DNA from: Glandiceps talaboti
Taxonomy: Eukaryota > Hemichordata > Enteropneusta > Spengelidae
Assembly (NCBI RefSeq): GCF_964340395.1
Contig: NC_135563.1
Location: 23,454,309 to 23,518,308 of the forward strand
Direction of reading: 5' to 3'
DNA: 64,000 nucleotides
Numbering within the stretch: position 1 is the first letter of the stretch; every line of letters starts with the position of its first letter. Both the position numbers and the translations under genes were made by a program. Shown here piece after piece: positions 51,197 to 60,975 of this stretch. The notes beneath the pieces were generated by a model that worked only from the letters and a program-made list of their open reading frames with translations, was not told where the DNA came from and did not search any database.

Positions 51197-51918
51197 TCTC
51201 AAAGTGTCCAACTAAACCTACCGTGACGTCGCCAGTCAGCCCACTTATTGTTATCTCTCTGCCAAGTACGGTATGGTTTACCATCCCCCATCACAGCAAA
51301 AGCTTCATAGTATCCTGAGAAACGGTTGAACACGACTGCTACATCGCTGTGAAGATGAGCATCACGACCTCCTATCTCTACCCAGTCTAGAAAATCACCA
51401 GTTGTGTTTTCTTTACTCCAGTATAGGTGACTTGAATTTTGACTAACTGATCGGGCGAACACCACAAGGCGATTTTTAAAATAGTCAATTGTTACTGAAT
51501 CTTTACCGCTCAAACTAACGCCACTCTCGAAGGGAATTTTTGAAGTAGGTGTAAGTTTCTTCCACTCTGTAAAAGTAGGTTGAACTATTTCACGTTCCAG
51601 GTTTTGTTGCACGTACCAGATTTGTCCGTCTGCCGCTTGCACATAAACTAAGCTTTCATTTTTATGACCGTGGATCGACACTGGGTTTGAAATGATATGT
51701 ACTCCGGTAGGTGACTTAAGGTCAAGCCAATCAGACCACTTCCCAGTATCACGGTGGATGGCTGAAAACTTCAGAGTGTTGTCAGCTAGAAAAGCAAGTG
51801 TGGGAAATGCTGCTTGAATACGGTTCTCGATCACAGAGAGGCGATTTGGTGATGGAGCAGCATCGGGACATCCCTCAAATGCAGACAGAATGAATAAAAA
51901 CAGTATGAAACTCAGCAT
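41659..51918 (-). CDS. Secreted lectin-like propeller / SKICH-like / helical-domain protein (7 exons, 642 aa)
   Basis: Seven GT-AG exons (51222-51918, 49653-49941, 46008-46164, 45677-45843, 44467-44603, 43550-43716, 41659-41973) join in frame to 1929 bases. Residues 1-15 are a signal peptide (MLSFILFLFILSAFEG). Residues about 40-380 hold six repeats with aromatic signatures (WSDW 61, TEWKK 117, DWVEI 179, WADW 226, WGVWSKIG 290, WKNWEEVG 342), alternating with DG.L/I-aromatic-Q strands. This pattern is known from PLL/FleA-type and DUF346-like beta-propeller lectins. Residues 382-482 look like an SKICH/Ig-like beta domain (DWIGIYP at 419). Residues 484-642 are helical with seven cysteines and are not recognised. 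N-glycosylation sequons occur. The likely role is extracellular carbohydrate or surface binding, perhaps in immunity; this is inferred from fold only. Confidence 0.85.
41974..43549 (-). other. Intron 6 of the lectin-like gene
   Basis: 1.58 kb of AT-rich DNA. A CTCF-like CCACAAGAGGGCAT lies at about 43256; nothing else was recognised. Confidence 0.8.
43550..43716 (-). CDS. Lectin-like gene exon 6
   Basis: Encodes residues 483-538: DVRYSNGSREATWIQLYKGL, then AVGLGTKNTNLVECVEDGNK and TVETFIQSFEAFENRE. Acceptor TATTTTCCAG; donor GAG|GTAATT. It starts the unrecognised helical C-terminal domain. The GLAVGLG..N...C pattern continues into exon 7. Confidence 0.85.
43717..44466 (-). other. Intron 5 of the lectin-like gene
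   Basis: 0.75 kb; no notable repeat or other feature seen. Confidence 0.8.
44467..44603 (-). CDS. Lectin-like gene exon 5 (SKICH/Ig-like domain, second half)
   Basis: Encodes residues 437-482: RYVQGTQNPKKDPVPKGSVT, then MQSFLPDGKYNVRYLVNRQF and LNVLNTG. PDGKYNVRYLVNRQ is a typical last strand of this domain. The acceptor lies in the terminal unit of the 60-bp array; donor ACCG|GTAAGT. Confidence 0.88.
44589..45490. repeat. 60-bp minisatellite, 15 copies, containing the exon 5 splice acceptor
   Basis: Fifteen almost identical 60-bp units. On the gene's (minus) strand each contains TTTGTCTGTTTTCTGTAG followed at once by GTATGTACAGGGAAC: the polypyrimidine tract, AG and first 15 bases of exon 5. 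Only C/T changes at two sites separate units (ATGTCAYCTT and CAYCGATAG). The two CATCGATAG units lie 360 bp apart, suggesting a six-unit duplication. The long plus-strand frames through it (385 and 306 codons) follow from the 60-bp period and are not genes. Confidence 0.97.
44604..45676 (-). other. Intron 4, nearly filled by an acceptor-bearing minisatellite
   Basis: 1.07 kb, of which about 890 bp is the 60-bp array that ends at the acceptor of exon 5. See the repeat entry at 44589-45490. Confidence 0.9.
45677..45843 (-). CDS. Lectin-like gene exon 4 (SKICH/Ig-like domain, first half)
   Basis: Encodes residues 382-436, with SLNVSNTSIQYGNNLTVSW and DWIGIYPDAADNDKYLDF. DWIGIYP is a hallmark of SKICH and related beta-sandwich domains, also near the N-terminus of purple acid phosphatases. 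Acceptor TTCTTTGGCAG; donor TTCAG|GTAATA. Confidence 0.88.
46008..46164 (-). CDS. Lectin-like gene exon 3
   Basis: Encodes residues 329-381: SLWHTWQLEKGDSWKNWEEV, then GTPGSGKTIISLPFIANDKQ and EWWMAYVVDSVNQ. The junction restores a DSKGSLWHTWQ repeat strand. Acceptor TACTTATTAG; donor CAA|GTAAGA. Confidence 0.9.
47261..47520. repeat. 86-87-bp tandem triplication
   Basis: Three copies start TGACTGTGGTGGATAAACAT-like and end GTAGTAGGTAGGGGGGCAT. They differ at few positions and lie in intron 2 of the lectin-like gene. Confidence 0.9.
48548..48806. mobile_element. MITE with terminal inverted repeats, 259 bp
   Basis: Ends ACTATGCGAAAAGTCA and TGACTTTTCGTATAGT are inverted repeats (15 of 16). 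Inside, AGTATGAGACGAAGTAGCAC pairs with GTGTTACTTCGTCTCGTACT, giving a second stem. No coding capacity. Possible GTTT target duplication on the two sides. Lies in intron 2 of the lectin-like gene. Confidence 0.85.
49083..49184. repeat. G-rich GGGGT/GGGGTGGA tract
   Basis: About 100 bp of plus-strand G-runs of 3-5 separated by T, A or TA. It is a simple repeat with G-quadruplex potential. Confidence 0.9.
49653..49941 (-). CDS. Lectin-like gene exon 2
   Basis: Encodes residues 233-328: DTQPMALKTSQPVSHPKSHS, then EVFILGSDGHLHHIYQTTC and WGVWSKIGDTAPSGSK. Acceptor TTTATTATTCAG; donor GGAAG|GTAAGT. SDGHLHHIYQ...W..WSKIG is the clearest propeller-repeat signature. Confidence 0.9.
49942..51221 (-). 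other. Intron 1 of the lectin-like gene
   Basis: 1.28 kb, with a (CAT)n microsatellite (51158-51196) close to the donor, and a CTCF-like CACCAGAGGGCAC at 50125. No other feature. Confidence 0.85.
51158..51196. repeat. (CAT)n microsatellite, 13 units
   Basis: An ATC/CAT trinucleotide run about 25 bp inside intron 1 from the exon 1 donor of the lectin-like gene. Confidence 0.95.
51222..51918 (-). CDS. Lectin-like gene exon 1
   Basis: Encodes residues 1-232 plus one base: signal peptide, CPDAAPSPN linker and four W-rich repeats. The ATG (complement of 51916-51918) is followed at once by a hydrophobic signal sequence. Donor CACG|GTAGGT. It is CpG-rich compared with the later exons and introns. 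Confidence 0.9.
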
Positions 51919-52632
51919 GATGAATGTTTGCGAAAATATTACGGCTGCTTGTCAATCGCGGGACAACGTGCGTAAATAAACATACGACCTTGAAGACAGG
52001 ATCTTTGTCATGTGATTATTTGTCAGGTGGTTTTCACGGAATTGAGCGCCACCTCTGGGAGAAAGTTAAACTAACTTTTGTTTTCCCTCAACACTATTGT
52101 ACATGTACAACACTATTGTACATGTGCATGTACGCATCTTTCTGACACTACAGGGCATTTTAGCACAGGTAATATAACCATTTCTATCAAAAAAATCAGG
52201 GAATAAATTCTACCTACCTGTGGTAGTGTGAAATGTAACAACATTGAAAACCCATAAGTGTACACTTATTAATTTTCACAGAAGTCTAGAGCTAAGAGTG
52301 CCATTTTCGTGAGTCAGTGCTGTTAAAAGAAAGTCTCGGCTAAATGATAAATAGAACAGAAATTTGACCCTTGTATGCAAATATTTTCATTTTAAACGTG
52401 TGCTTATGCACGTGCGTGCACGACAGTGCACAATGATACCAGTCACGACGATGGCAAAATTTCGAACTATCTGCTATGAGAAGATGAGCTTATACATGGC
52501 AGTGGTATGAGATCTAGATGCAAAGAGGAACAAATGATTTTCGATGGGCGATCTTTGCTGAGATGTATTCATCGCAACCCCCTTAGCTCATAGAAATATG
52601 GGCTGCGTAGGTTTTGAAAGACACACACACAT

Positions 52633-52686
<54 letters not shown>

Positions 52687-53300
52687 TCACTCACACTCAC
52701 TCACTCACTCATTTACTCACTCACTCACTCACTCACTCACTCACTCACCCACCCACCCACCCACCCACCCACCCACCCACCCACCCACCCACCCACCCAC
52801 CCACTCACTCACTCACTCACTCACTCACTCACTCACTCACTCACTCACTCACTCACTCACTCACTCACTCACTCACTCACTCACTCACTCACTCACTCAC
52901 TCACTCACTCACTCACTCACTCGTGATTATCTACATCCCATCATATACTACATAAAAAAGTACCGTGGTGAAATTGTGAATTGGCCATGGCGTTACGTAA
53001 ACATTGGTTCATCATAAATGTATTGTAACTGAGCATACGTGTTTGTTAGTTTATATCTACAATTGAGAACACACATGACGAGTAAAATAACATGTTTCTG
53101 GGTTAAAACTGTCGTCTTCAATGTGTTTTCTTAGTAAAAATGCGGGCACTTCCGGTGTAAACCCACATTTATAGTACCGTCGACTTTGCACAGTGACAAA
53201 AAATTCAAAGTAAATTTGTATTGTATGCGATTTGAATGACTTTATGCAATTAACACAGTACAGTACAGACGTGATAGAGTATCATATTAAAGTGAAGAAC
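51919..53300. other. Divergent intergenic region between lectin-like and small secreted-peptide genes
   Basis: The minus-strand gene starts at 51918 and the plus-strand peptide gene has its 5' UTR near 53.3 kb, so this 1.4 kb probably holds both promoters. CpG is clearly commoner than to the left. A compound microsatellite lies at 52621-52922 and a CTCF-like GCGCCACCTCTGG at 52045. No TATA box could be assigned. Confidence 0.6.
52621..52922. repeat. Compound microsatellite (CA)n-(CACT)n-(CACC)n-(CACT)n
   Basis: CA to about 52680, CACT to 52745, CACC/CCCA to 52803, CACT to 52922. The CACC block is GGGTGGGT on the minus strand, a regular G-quadruplex pattern. Confidence 0.95.
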
Positions 53301-53350
53301 AAGAAATACCCATTTTGACAACAGGACTGCGTTGGAGTCATATCAACAAG

Positions 53351-53559
53351 GTAATATTTTCTAGTAACTATTTTCTCGTCTCTTATCCGTTTTCTTTTTT
53401 GGATGTTAATGTTCACTTGTTATTTATATGTTTACTCTTGTGTGGGAAATAAATTTCGATTCGGTTAAATTCAATTCAATACCATCCAAGGAGTATTTGG
53501 TGTATTGTTTATAGTTGGGAGTGTATGTTAGTGTGAGGTGTGTGTGTGTGTGTGTCTGA

Positions 53560-53597
<38 letters not shown>

Positions 53598-53637
53598 ATA
53601 TTAACAGTTGATATACAAACTCGTCCTTTTTTTCCAG
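53351..53637 (+). other. Probable 5' UTR intron of the small peptide gene
   Basis: Donor-like CAACAAG|GTAATA at 53351 and acceptor CCTTTTTTTCCAG ending at 53637, 18 bases before the ATG. Contains a (TG)n microsatellite (53540-53593). Confidence 0.5.
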
Positions 53638-53655
53638 AGTACTTTGTGTGTAAAC

Positions 53656-53746
53656 ATGGCGAAATCTAATATCATTTACCTCATCTCTATCTTATTATTC
53701 TGTTGCCTGGTCGTTTCTGAAAAGCCCGATTGCTTTTTCGAGGAAG
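53656..53746 (+). CDS. Small peptide gene exon 1
   Basis: Signal peptide and EKPDCFFEE plus one base; ATG in AACATGGC context. Donor GAAG|GTAAGT. Confidence 0.82.
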
Positions 53747-55176
53747 GTAAGTTTAATGTATATATTATAAACTAAGTGAGTAAATGATGATTTTTGTGTT
53801 TCCGTCTTTTGTTAATAAACTTTACGTATATGATTAGTATAGACTAGTTCCAATGTTAAAATATTTTATACTAACAGCAAATTTGTACCGACCTACTTAA
53901 ACTACTTATGTAAACGAATGCCAATAACCCTTTGCGTTTGTTAAGAGAAAGAGATTATGACGTCATCAAATGAGGTTTTCCCATAAACCCTTGCAGGTTA
54001 TTCTCGTGACACACATCAAGTGCCGTAGGACTTCTTTAATTTAATCACCCAATTTTATGTGAGTTGATATTAGTAATCAAAACAAGTGTACTGATGGCAG
54101 AAATAAGTTTGACCGGACTTTTCCATTAAGTTGATAGCAGTAATCAATGCAAGTGTAATAAAGGCAGAAATAAGTCTGACTGGACTTTTACTTTAAGTTC
54201 ATAGCAGTAATCAATACAGTCTGACTGGACGGACTTTACCTTTGAATCATAACGTTCTATTTGATTTAGTTGAAGGGTGCTCACTGGTTGATAAAATTCA
54301 ACATGAAGACTACCCATGCATGAAGTGTACATGTATCCCACCAGGAGTCACTACTTTCAGAATATATCGGATCTGTTGTACTGAGTAAGACAAACTCTTC
54401 TTATACATTAAATCAGTCTATACGTACTTTAACTATAACACAGTATGTGCTTTGGAATGAAAATTTTCAAAAACAAGTTGAAAAACGTTCAATTCATTTT
54501 CAGTTAAAATCAAGAAAAATCAGGAGTTTTTGAAAAAAATGTCAGAATCATATCCAAATTAAGCCATTTTACTATCCGATACGGCCATTGAATACTTATT
54601 TGTTTGGGAAAATAAAAAGATTGTCAATTTTATTTAAAACAAGACGGTGAACCACAAATTTCTAGAGAGTTGAAGAACTTTATTTCAGGGAAATTGGGTC
54701 CCGAGACGCATTCTAATTTAAAGTTACCATTTAATAGGTTTACCGTTTGGATGTTCACTACGTGACAAATTGCTAGGACAACTTATCTAGATATATATAG
54801 TGGTAATATATTTTTTGTAATTCATATTTATTTACTTTAGTTTATATAAAATAAACAGTTGTCGGCCTTTTTATTCTGTTATTATCTTCCGAAGCTTAAT
54901 GGTGGCGCTTGTATATTTGGGTCCTATAAGTGGGTTTACCTGTAGATGTCTATACTGAAACTGCATGGTTTGCCCACGTAATGCATTGTTAACGAAACGT
55001 GCACTAGTACATGAAGTCAATGTATTGCATATGTAATCTCGTGATATGGCATAAAGGAAACAACACACGTCGTTGGGGGCGCTCTTGCCAGTTTCTTGCG
55101 TTGTATAAACATTTGTGATTGATTCCAACTATCTTCTTTTTTTGGCAGTTACGGCAAGAAGGGGTGCAAACCATGA
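53656..55176 (+). CDS. Small secreted cysteine-rich peptide, beta-microseminoprotein/VWC-like (3 exons, 77 aa)
   Basis: Exons 53656-53746, 54270-54384 and 55149-55176 join in frame (phases 1 and 2) to 234 bases. Residues 1-21 are a signal peptide (MAKSNIIYLISILLFCCLVVS). The mature part has eight cysteines (26, 34, 47, 50, 52, 66, 67, 75) in the order C, C, CMKCTC, CC, C. CxxCxC followed by CC is shared by beta-microseminoproteins and VWC-type domains; the short length and final DYGKKGCKP favour a small member. The function is unknown; relatives are secreted and bind other extracellular proteins. All splice sites are consensus (GTAAGT and GTAAGA donors). An upstream 5' UTR exon probably ends at 53350 (ACAAG|GTAATA) and joins at 53638. 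Confidence 0.8.
53747..54269 (+). other. Intron 1 of the small peptide gene
   Basis: Contains two full and one truncated copy of a 67-bp tandem repeat (54063-54240) with AGCAGTAATCAAT and GGCAGAAATAAGT blocks; ends TTGATTTAG. Confidence 0.75.
54270..54384 (+). CDS. Small peptide gene exon 2
   Basis: Residues 31-68: VEGCSLVDKIQHEDYPCMKC, then TCIPPGVTTFRIYRICCT, ending in GA|GTAAGA. Without splicing at 54385 the frame would stop one codon later (GAG TAA). The strong GTAAGA donor and the in-phase next exon favour splicing. Confidence 0.8.
54385..55148 (+). other. Intron 2 of the small peptide gene
   Basis: 0.76 kb, no repeat recognised. Ends in CTTCTTTTTTTGGCAG. Confidence 0.75.
55149..55176 (+). 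CDS. Small peptide gene exon 3
   Basis: Completes D69 and encodes YGKKGCKP, then TGA. The single Cys would pair with the odd one left by exons 1 and 2. A good pyrimidine tract precedes it. A possible polyadenylation signal AATAAA is at 56011. Confidence 0.7.
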
Positions 55177-56390
55177 GTTTTGACACAGTGAGTCCAGAAA
55201 CTGACACTTTCGACGACACCAAGTTCTGAAGACTAGAACACGCATTTTCTTTAATTCATATAAGAAGCTTACGTTGTTGTCTTAGAAACAAGGCTAATTA
55301 GAACAGTGTTTTGATGTTATTTATACAATTTAATTACTTCATTTAATATATATTAAAATGAATTTAATAAGAATGGAATGTAAATTGTAAAAAGAAAAAC
55401 TTTTAAACTTCAATCACTGAATATTATTTTAATTTTTAATATTATTGACCATGCATGGAGTTTCGTAATTGACAATATAAAATGCTAACACAGCATTGTA
55501 TTATCACCTTACACTGTGAACGACATATTGCTAAGAACGAAAATCTTGTTCAATTTCAACGTGATTTCTTTCTAATATTCTATACAGGGTAAAATTTGTT
55601 CTCATACTTTCATGTTTATTTATCCATCACCGTAACTTATGTTACTGCATGCAATATATATACACAGAAAAGATTCTGTACCGTTCAACGTAGAGTCGTA
55701 GGTGCCCTATAACTCTTCTCAGTCTCAGGCCTGTCAACAAATTCTCGGCGTCTGGGAGATGTCATCAAATCCATCTGACGGACGCGCAGTGTAAACAAAC
55801 GCGAAAAGTTAAAGGTTGCAATGCTGACGAGTTTTCATCTCATCTCTTGCATTACCGTAACTAAGGTTGTTATATCAAATCCCTTTTCTATTGCCTATCA
55901 TCCTTTTATTTTCTCTTCTCTTTTCTTCTCCCTGACGTCATTTTGGTTGCCATAGTTCTTAGTAAACATTTATTTGTCAATGTAAAATCTGTTGCAGCTG
56001 CAGATTTTGAAATAAAGGAATTTGAGTAGAGTTATCTGGTGCCTACGTTGTTTGTGACTGTATAGTATCTTTGCTTATAAGTATTCGTTGCTATAGTGTA
56101 AAATATGATGTTTTAATATACAAGGTTGACGTGTTGAGACTGAAATAGATATATACATAGATAAATAAATAAATAAATATATAATAAAATCATTGATAAA
56201 GCAGGAATTGCTTCTTTATTTTTTACTTGCGAAGAGAAAAATTGTGATCGTAAGCTATCACCGGTTGGTATTATCAATCATTGCAGTCACATGATTGAAT
56301 GCAACTTTAGATATGTGAACATTCAAAGGCCATCACACAAAGACATAAACACAGAGACACGCACAGAGATACACACGTGTATATATATAT

Positions 56391-56461
56391 ACGAGTGTCT
56401 GATGATCGCAATATGCGTGAAACTCCGAGTTACACCCAAGAAAGAGTTCCAGTACTACCAA

Positions 56462-56548
<87 letters not shown>

Positions 56549-56650
56549 GTGTCTGATGATCGCAATATGCGTGAAACTCCGAGTTACACCCAAGAAAGAG
56601 TTCCAGTACTACCAAAACTATATATATATATATGTATGTATATATATATA
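56391..56650. repeat. Duplicated module with (TA)n and (GA)n
   Basis: A segment of about 75 bp starting GTGTCTGATGATCGCAATAT and ending TACTACCAAAACTATATATA occurs at 56392 and 56547, nearly identical. (TA)n of about 56 bp and (GA)n of about 26 bp lie between them. Confidence 0.92.
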
Positions 56651-56681
56651 CTGTACTACGGACAAATCTTACCACTGACTT

Positions 56682-56876
<195 letters not shown>

Positions 56877-56884
56877 TTAACTCA

Positions 56885-56930
56885 AAAGAATAAGGAGTTT
56901 CACGCTTCGAGCGATCTTCTGAAGATAATG
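56885..56930 (-). repeat. Inverted, diverged copy of the TA-linked module
   Basis: On the minus strand it reads CTGAAGATCGCTCGAAGCGT then GAAACTCCTTATTC, matching CTGATGATCGCAATATGCGT and GAAACTCCGAG of the copies at 56398 and 56553. Again it borders (TA)n. Confidence 0.7.
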
Positions 56931-56984
56931 CCCGGTACTAATGTGTGCATCGAACACTGTTCTCTCCAGCGAGACACATTCATA

Positions 56985-57116
<132 letters not shown>

Positions 57117-57944
57117 GTTACATATACCCGTACAAGAAAAAACGCCAATATTTAAGTTATGATACTATTGAGATTGTAAATTGAAAACAAATGAGGGTCA
57201 TATATCATTGTCTTACTAAGACTGATTTATTATCAAGCCTCTACTTGAAGCTTCTACGTTCATAATTCACAGTCCATCGTGGTAAACAACAGCCCCTTAT
57301 ACTGCACCGTCCAAGACGCACCGTCAATTATTTCGCAGTGTAACAGCTCTGGTTTGCGAGATCGAGAATGCTTACAGTATAATTCATTACATCTCGCGAG
57401 ATCTCGTCAATGTCTCCTCGCTCAAACTTATGGATTTGAAATTCTATACGTATACCATCACATTATCAAAGATTGAAATCAATCAATCACAGTTATCATA
57501 GAATCACAAACATGGATAAATGTACCATTTGTCATATATTACGTTTATCATTCATATCTGTCATACACTTTACATCTTTTGATATGGTCTCAATTAGCAT
57601 GCATTCCCTGAAATGGAACTCATTCGTCACACAACCTTTTAAATTATATTATTGTCTCTGTCAATGTAATTTATGCTTTAGTTGCAGGAATTTAGTACGG
57701 TATCTAGTGACATCATTTTTTACCGTAATACAGTCATCGTTATGTCAAAGCGATGTACTTTATTTCATCTCACGGTTTCGTTGTCAAAATTTACTCCAGA
57801 AGTTGATTTTCATATTTTGGTTTATTAACAAAAATATCATGTCACAGACGGTTTGTATCTGACTCCGGTATGCGCATGCGTAATTAACTGTTAGCAATTT
57901 GCTGTAACTGAGGTATTATTTTGCCCATCAGGCAATCAACAACA

Positions 57945-58190
57945 TATTTACTGAAAATTATTGAAATACCAATAATTGGACTTTGTACATGTGAGTTAGA
58001 AGCCTGCTTTATCTATAGTATAGTAACAAGTTGAAATCCTTAATTTTGTTGCGGACCCAAAACTCAATTTGATATATTGTACCAATTAATGTACTGCTGC
58101 ACAAATATGTTTTAAACTGACAGGGGATTCAATATATCTCATGGTAAATAATATTACGAGAAAGTCGTTATATCTAACAAACATTACATA
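57945..58190. repeat. Old dispersed duplication, copy 1
   Basis: Collinear blocks shared with 59920-60170: TTGTACATGT, TCTATA.GTA, then CAGGGGATTCAATA and ATTACGAGAAAGTC, CTAACAAACA. Divergence is high, so this is an ancient repeat or duplication of unknown type. Confidence 0.5.
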
Positions 58191-58913
58191 TGATTTTGTG
58201 ATAACGATTGTAAAAGTTAACGATGTACTCAATTCATCCATCTTGACGTCTATTCCTGTGACACATCACAACATAGTCATAACTTTGTATTCCTACTCGG
58301 CGTCTAGTCACAGGCACACTAAGGAAAATTACTACACCTTAATTATGTAAGTATTAGTCAAAAACTATGATGATGACAGTTTGCAAATCAAAATTATTGT
58401 CTTTCTGTAAAGACAGTTTCTGTGTTGGTTGAACTATATGTGACATGTTGAACTAATAACTGTAGGTAGTCTATATGTAATTCAATCTGACAAATTGAAT
58501 GAAAAATCTCCGGATATTTCTTAGAAATTTAATTGATAAGCACACAATACTTTCCTTTCATGATCAATCTATGCCATCGTTGGTTCCATATTTATGCTAA
58601 ATATACGAAACAATAACGGAACTATGAAAAAAAACTCGCTGTTTTTTATATTACCCAAATGGCTAAATTTACGATTAGATTTCTGATTTAAAAATAATAA
58701 TTACAATGTAATGTAAACACTTCGTGTCTATAAATACGATACGGGGAAATGCCCAGATGAATCAAACGATTGCAATGAAAATAAATTGAACGATTATGAA
58801 TCAGATACGACCCCCAAGAGCCTACGAATTGCAAACGTCATCTGCTAAAATTACACAGATGTGATCTGAATGGCACCAATACTTACTCTTTTTTTCATTC
58901 ACTTTTTAATATA

Positions 58914-59138
58914 CAGATCTACGGTGGCTTGTTGGTGTCAATGGGGGGATTTTGAATTTTGTTTTTCACTTTGTATTTCTCAGTTGATTTTCAATTTCCA
59001 ACACTTTCACGGGTGAATTTCTCAGTTAGTTTTCAATTTTCAAAGCTGAAAATGTTTGAAATACAAAAGTACAAAAATAAACAAAGTGAAAATGTCGAAA
59101 TACCCTAATGGAACTAACAAGCCATCGTAGAAATCTGA
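58914..59138. mobile_element. MITE with terminal inverted repeats, about 225 bp
   Basis: Ends CAGATCTACGGTGGCTTGTT and the inverse of AACAAGCCATCGTAGAAATC pair with a 2-bp bulge. Internal CACTTTGTATTTC and GAAATACAAAAG/AACAAAGTG also pair. No coding capacity. Confidence 0.75.
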
Positions 59139-59919
59139 ACAACGACGTAGAATAGCCGCTAGTGATCTCTGTCTGTAGTCCGTACAGTTTAACGAAAGTA
59201 ATTACAACATATGTACGTACACACCTTCCCCTGGGCTCAAATAAAGATACAGATCACTACCTCCCACAGAATTCAATCTCTCTCTGTTCGATTGTTGTAT
59301 CACTAAGCTTATCTACCAAAGTAATCCCGCAATTGTCAATTACAATTTAAGGCCGTTGTTAGCATTTACATTTAATATGGTTATCTTTCTCATCTCGACT
59401 CTAAAGTAACACCCAAGACATACTCGACGGCACTCGATTACCATATAAGCAATATAATGCTCTAACTATGTCGTAAATCGTTACAATCATTCAATTTTGT
59501 CGACAAGTAGCAGATCTTGACAGGTAAAACACAAACAAGTCTAAAAAGCTGAACGTATTTATGGGTTTGCATAACTAAAATAAGAATCGCAAGTCTTCGT
59601 AGAAGATTGTCTATTGTTAATTCCTGACGACCGTGTTCGGATTTTACACTACCGTCACGGTACCGTTATCTTTACACGTTACTGTGTGACGATAACGTAG
59701 GAACTATAGAAGACATAATTCTAATTATTACAGTGTGCAACTAATGAATGAAATAGTTTTTCTTTTTAAAGTTTGATCTTAAATGTCAAATGTTATGATA
59801 CAATAGAAAGGTCAGGTATGTTCTTTGGTGCCCAAGTTATAAATACTAGATTTTCCCAAAGGTATTAAATCTGTACAAGCTATAACTAGCGCGTTAGTTT
59901 TTCGCTTAGACAACGCTAA

Positions 59920-60170
59920 TGTACTCACTGAAATTTGTTACAATTCTAACAATTAGACATTGTACATGTTAAGTCAAATGTATCTATAAGTAGTACAGCT
60001 ATAGGTTAACATCGTGATCGTATTGGGGTATTTTTTTTAATGCCAACCCCAAATCATTTTAATTATATTTATCATGTGCACAGCTGAACAAACACGTTTA
60101 CTCACAGGAGATTCAATACCGTTGAGGATGTGCAGAATTACGAGGAAGTCATTAGAACTAACAAAAAAAC
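59920..60170. repeat. Old dispersed duplication, copy 2
   Basis: Partner of 57945-58190: ACATTGTACATGTTAAG, CACAGGAGATTCAATACC, AATTACGAGGAAGTCATT, AACTAACAAAAAAACA in the same order. Confidence 0.5.
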
Positions 60171-60961
60171 ACATTTTTAAAAAACCCTTCCAGTTGCAGC
60201 TAATGCGGTTTTGATGGTGACTACGAAGCAGCAACGTAGTTGAAGTGACACAGTCTAAAACTTGTTTTTGTTACTGTTCACCTCACAGTAACTATGTGTA
60301 TGGTAACTATGTTATATAATTTCATATTTTACCGTGAAATGACATTTTTTCACGACATTGATTTAAATATTTGTTATATTGTATGGTAATAATTTATTTG
60401 GTTTCTACAAAAACAAAAAAATGGGGACGTCGCTCTACGTGGTACTATGTTGATACAGTATTGGAATCATTATAACACGAGTTGATCAACTGATTAAAGA
60501 CCTTTGGTATTTGCGGATCTCTTTGAAAAAAATAAGCTTTAAGTTATTTGTAAATTCTACTGAAGAGAAACGAAGTTGAGATGACTTAAAAACGCGACTT
60601 TTACATAATGCAACGATCGACCACAGTCAAGTTACGATGAAAGTCATCTTGTATGGTTTCACGCAGTGTCCCCGAGTTGAACTGTTTAATATTGTGAGCT
60701 AATCTCGTGTGTGGAGATCGAAAAAGTGTCAATTCACCCAAAGCATTTTGATCAGATAGAAAAATTAGTATGTAAATTTGAAATGTGCATACATATAGAG
60801 GGTAAAATGAAAGTATTGTGCAACTCCCCCATCGACTTCAAGAATGCCCTCTCAATGACATGTCTTTATATTACCCTTTGTCCGCTCTTTTAAATTGTTA
60901 ATCTACCCTCTAGCTACTTACAATGAAGACCCTGTTATTCAATTAGAAGAATTTGATAATA

Positions 60962-60975
60962 CCCCCCCCCCCCCA
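60962..60975. repeat. Short poly-C tract
   Basis: About 13-14 consecutive C in otherwise unremarkable DNA. Confidence 0.9.

Noticed and set aside
54270-54389. Small peptide stopping at the TAA in exon 2
   Set aside because: It would leave an odd number of cysteines and ignore a strong GTAAGA donor and an in-phase third exon with the eighth cysteine.
57473-57862. Plus-strand frame of 129 codons
   Set aside because: No recognisable domain, no codon bias or splice context, in AT-rich intergenic DNA; chance is likely.
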